DNA from: Lathyrus oleraceus | Taxonomy: Eukaryota > Streptophyta > Magnoliopsida > Fabales > Fabaceae | Direction of reading: 5' to 3' | Assembly (NCBI RefSeq): GCF_024323335.1 | Contig: NC_066579.1 | Location: 241,651,652-241,715,651 of the forward strand | DNA: 64,000 nucleotides | In this document: piece by piece, positions 60,201 to 64,000 of the stretch | How positions within the stretch are numbered: position 1 is the stretch's first letter | Layout: each line of letters opens with the position of its first letter | Notes under the pieces: model-generated | Database searches by the model: none | Seen by the model: the letters and a program-made list of their open reading frames with translations, nothing else | Told to the model about the DNA's origin: nothing | Program-made: the position numbers and the translations under genes

Positions 60201-62053
60201 ATTTTGCCATATTTTTAATTTTTATTTTTGATTTATTTTAAATATTTATTTCAATTATTGTATTTAATTAGGTTTAACTAATTCGTTTTGTGCATTAGGG
60301 TTTGGTTATTGATTTTCCCATTTGAATTTTGACCTATTATTTTTTACACTTTTAGACACATGAACATAAGCCATTTGGGTTTTCATTTGACATAAAGATT
60401 ATTAATTTTAGATTATTTTTTAGACTTATTTTGAAGTTGGTTTGGTTTGATCAACCATGAATACATTCCTTGAATGATAAGTTTGTTTGAACACTTGTGT
60501 ACATAATTTTGAAGAGATCATTGGGACTTTTTAAGTTTATGGTTTCATCTTGCTATTCATAAATTTCCATAATTTTTCTATAATTTTAACTATTTTTCTT
60601 AAATTATCCAAGAAAGCTTGTTCTTTTATGATATACTTTGCATCTAGTTAATTATTTTGGAATGCACTTGTGCAAATATGTGGGATCTCTTTCTCATTCT
60701 CTATTGAACTCGTCATCATCATTTAAAGGTCTTAATTTCATCCATATTACCCCTTTTAAGTATTTCCAATTGATGTTCCTTTGATTGACTGCCTTGAATT
60801 CTATTTGCTTGCTTTTGAGATCATAGTTTGGATTGTGTCTTGCACATTCCAATTTAAGTGTTATGAGTCCAATTGGATTTTTTCCCCTTTTCTACACTTC
60901 TGATTTACTTGGTTTTGGTATCCTTATACCTATCTCTTATGATTCTTTGAATGGTATTCCATTGCCATTCATCATGATGACACATTAGGAGCTATATTCT
61001 TCTTTTCTTGACCTAGTTTTGAGTTTAGTAGATGGTGAAGATCTTAGGAGTTTAGGATCCATTCTTGTATGGTTTGATGTTTTTTTATTTCACCATGACT
61101 TGATATGGCTTGCTTTGTGAATTTGTTTTTACTTTTACCATGACTTGATATGGATTTGTCTTCTCCTTTCATCTATTTCCCTTGTGTGAACAACATGCTC
61201 CCTATAAGATTTCTTTTGTTCATTCTTGGTTAAGTTTAAACCAAAGTAGACCTTAGGTTTGTTAACCAAGCATGACAAAATATGGTAGACCCCTTTATCC
61301 TTAACCTTAGGTCAATCTTTGCATGATAATTCAGGTAAACGTTTCCCTCTTACCCTAACTTTAGGACAACTATTGCATGCGAACATTAGGGTTTATCTCG
61401 AGAATTCCCTTAGATTTTCCATTTCTCTTTTGCATTCATTCTAAGACGAAAACCTTTCTTAATCAAAATTCAAAAAAAAACATTCTAAATATTACTTGAA
61501 CTCTTTCAATAATAAGAGAGAAGTACTCAGATACCTCCTGCTTTGGGTGGATCATTTGATGTATTCTTTCAACAAAATACTCAACCAATCAAATTTATTT
61601 TGCCACTTGGCTCTTCTTATGAAAATTTTCAATAAGGGTGGTTACCCATAAAAAGCACCAACAAACCAACATTTTTAAGAAGAACTACGACGCTCTGATT
61701 CTTTATTGATACGTAGGAATTGGGTTGCAAAACCTAAGCGAGCGCAATAATAAAAAAAATTCTTTTTATTTTGTAAACAATCCCTCCATTTGCATGCATT
61801 CCCTTTAGTTAGTAAGTTTTAGAATAAACACACCCTTTTATTAGAACAACAAGAGTGTATCCTATAGAGTACTACAAACGTGATGGGTTCTAATATCTTC
61901 CCCTTGCGTAATCGACTCCCTTACCCATCTTTTGGTTGCAAGATCATTAAATTCATCCTTTTGTAGGTTTAATCACTCTTTCCTTTCCCTCTGTTGGATA
62001 AATAACATTGGCGGCGACTCTGTTTTGTGCGCACGTTTCTCCGAGATGCGACA
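57263..62053 (+). mobile_element. E6: Tat/Ogre solo LTR in E5 gag
   Basis: 4,791 bp in + orientation, starting TGTTATACCCCAAAC and ending GATGCGACA, flanked by acatg (57258-57262) and acata (62054-62058), a 5-bp duplication with one change. No PBS or interior follows. A TATA-like tatttaa lies at 59292-59298. The last part has the shared Tat block (cttccccttgcgtaatcgac at 61900-61920) and the PBS-like ttggcggcgactct (62008-62021). Open frames inside (58790-59230 and others) are A/T-rich and unsupported. Confidence 0.9.
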
Positions 62054-63421
62054 ACATAGAAGTCACACCTGACATTAACATCGTAACCACGGGGAAGTGG
62101 ATTTGGTGGAGGTGCTATAGGTTTAATCTCTACCAATCCCTTTTGAATTAAGTATGGCAAGACCTGAGTATATGTTGTAGGTATGGGGTCGAGTTCCTTC
62201 CACGAACTTTTCTGATCCCTCAATGCATATCCATGTTGTAGATTTTGTTGAGGCGATGCTCTGGCCTATTGTGCTTGAGGCCTAGAGTATGTCTGTTGTG
62301 GATACTGATTAGGACCCACTGCAACTACGTAAGAATTGTAGCACATCTGATAACGCCCTTCGATTGTGACAGTGTTGGTCTCACCTTTCTTCGAATCGTT
62401 ACTGTTGGAGTACATTTTGTTACTATGTTATTTTGGAGGTCGGTTTTCCAATCTTACCACTTTTCAAGCCATTCTCAATTCTTTCCCCAATTATTACAAA
62501 ATCAACAAATCTGGTGGATACTGAACTGATCATCTTTTTGTAGTAGGGGCCTTGCAGGATGCCCATGAACATGTCAACTAACGTGTTCTCCAAAAGTGGA
62601 GGTTGTACGTGGGAAGCCAGTTCTCTCCACCTTTGGGCATACTCCTTGAAGGATTCACTTTCCTTTTGGGAAAGATTATGAAGTTGCATGCGATTGGGAG
62701 CCATATCCAGATTATATTTGTATTGTCTTAAGAAGGCATTAGCTAGGTCCTCCCAAGTCTTAACATGGGTTCTTTCCAGCTGAATGTACCAGTCTAGGGG
62801 TGCCCCACTTGGACTGTCCTGGAAGCTATGCATCATTATTTTCTCATTTGTGGCATAGGCAACCATCTTTCTGACGAACATCCTGAGATGGTTCCTTGGG
62901 AAACTGTCTCCCTTGTACTTCTCGAAGTTAGGAGTTTTGAACTTTGGGGTTATGGCGACGTCTAGAACCAAGCACATCCCTATAGCATCAACTCCAAAGA
63001 TACTGATGCCTTCAACCACTTTCAGTCTCTCTTCTAGGACTTTATATTTGTCTTCAATTATTGTATCCCCAATAGTGGCAGCAAAGTGAGTAATTGGTTT
63101 GCTTTCTTGGACCATGCCCCTGGGATCTTCCTCCTCATATTGTTATCTTAGGTCCACATAGTTGTCTTGCGGAATGGGTATTTGTACGGGATGAGATGCC
63201 CCATTTTGAGCAAGAGTTGGGGTAGACCCCTTAGGATAAAAGGAACCATCCTCAGCTTCACCCCCTTGGATATCAGAAGTAAATCCTTATAGAGGGTTGT
63301 TATCCCCAGGTGGTGGTGTGGGTGTGGAAGTATCCTTCCTTTTGTCAGTCTCAGCTTCCCTGGCTAACATGTTGGTAATGGCTCTAGTGAGATGATCGAT
63401 CTTGTCCTTCATTTCCTCCAT
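62054..63421 (-). pseudogene. E5 gag, main part
   Basis: The frame starts at ATG 63421 (MEEMKDKIDHLTRAI), with a TAA at 63287-63289 and another near 63144 before the long open piece from 63115 to 62423. It contains a predicted coiled coil (KYKVLEERLKVVEG), the gag core (KTPNFEKYKGDSFPRNHL, SGAPLDWYIQLERT, FLRQYKYNLDMAPNRMQL, FKEYAQRWRELASHVQPP) and GERIENGLKSGKIG. The C-terminal piece (62223-62059) leads to RCDFY at the E6 boundary; the Tyr comes from the changed base in the E6 target duplication. E5 is the oldest element by nesting. Confidence 0.9.
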
Positions 63422-64000
63422 AAAACAAAAAGATGAATTCTCAAAAGAAATAAAAATTAGAGTGGTGCCTCTATGGCCCTCTTCAAGTGGGCCTTAAATT
63501 CTTTCAACATGACATCATATAGCCTGATAAACTCGAGTACTTCTTAGGGAGTGTTGTGGAAGTTTTCCACACCATAAGCTCTTTTGAACATCCATGGAAT
63601 GTCTCGCACTAAGTTGTTGGCGAACTCTGCCATATTGGAATGTCCGATCCTCCATGCTTCATCTTGGTAACCTTGTTCCTGAATAATGACTTGATCCGTA
63701 TCGGAGAGGTCCCTTATGTGATGGAATTATCCCTCTAATTGTGCGACTTGAGCTGTCAAGACTTCATGGTCTTGATTTTAAAGATGCACATGTTCTCATA
63801 GGTTCAAGATCTCTTGATAGATCCTTCTCCAATTAAGTGGCAGCATCTGCTCAGCTTCTATTCTTAGTTTTCGTTTCCTAGCAGCAATAGCTTGGGATTT
63901 TGCAAGCGCCTCTTCGAATCCATGGATCTGGGTCATTAAACCACTTTCTTTTTCCTGTTGTTCCCATACGGCTAACTCCCATGCCCTCTTCCACCTCTGA
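63422..64000 (-). pseudogene. E5 ORF1, C-terminal part (runs off the window)
   Basis: Minus-strand text from 64000: QRWKRAWELAVWEQQEKES, AIAARKRKLRIEAEQMLP, NWRRIYQEIL and later DQVIIQEQGYQDEAWRIGH, EFANNLVRDIPWMFKRAYG. It reads as a coiled-coil-rich end of an ORF1 product with at least four stops in frame. Position upstream of gag supports the ORF1 call; the N-terminal part lies beyond 64000. Confidence 0.65.

Overview
The window looks like repeat-rich DNA from a plant nuclear genome. The most likely source is a legume of the pea, vetch and lentil group (Fabeae), because it is packed with very long Ty3/gypsy elements of the Tat/Ogre type: LTRs of about 5 kb, a primer-binding site reading TGGCGACTCT(A/G)CTGGGGA, an extra ORF upstream of gag, and a second RNase H. 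That assignment is inference. I found no host gene, rRNA, tRNA or CRISPR. Essentially every base can be assigned to an LTR retrotransposon or a solo LTR, and all coding regions are broken.

Layout. Elements are numbered E1 to E8; orientation is in brackets. E5(-) is the oldest host. Its ORF1 end and gag lie at 62054-64000 and 57040-57262. E6(+) is a solo Tat/Ogre LTR at 57263-62053 inserted in E5 gag (target duplication acatg/acata). E1(-) is an Ogre-type element inserted in E5. Its right end is 57039, and it holds a split 5' LTR (57039-54164 and 38238-36331), PBS, leader, ORF1 (35457-34017), gag (33621-31901, then 11932-11517), protease (11516-10372), an intron-like spacer, RT/RNase H/aRH/integrase (9947-6641) and a repeat-rich 3' UTR (6640-4445). 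E8(+) is a Tat/Ogre LTR running off the left edge (1 to about 4444) that abuts the E1 3' UTR.

E2(-), 11933-31900, is a complete Tat-type insertion in E1 gag (duplication catac). It has two nearly identical 5.0 kb LTRs but a heavily deleted pol. E7(-), 21367-23109, is a solo LTR inside the RT of E2 (duplication ctctt). E3(+), 38239-54158, is a Tekay-like chromovirus inserted in the E1 5' LTR (duplication aagaa). It has lost gag and protease. E4(+), 43718-51423, is a Ty1/copia element inserted in the E3 integrase end (duplication aggtg). It has lost the RT core. The deepest nest is therefore E5 > E1 > E3 > E4.

How it works together: nothing here forms a host pathway. Each element would have supplied its own capsid, protease, reverse transcriptase and integrase, but none can now do so. 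E2, E3 and E4 still have paired LTRs, PBS and PPT, so they could have moved only as templates for proteins made by intact relatives. The least expected signals are non-coding: paired GTTAACCGGTTAAC-type palindromes in three units of about 74 bp in both E3 and E4, a 37-bp-phased hairpin array upstream of the E4 TATA box, PBS-like copies inside all four Tat/Ogre LTR types, and tandem arrays with codon-multiple periods in 3' UTRs and LTRs. All boundaries were read by eye; no alignment or database search was run.
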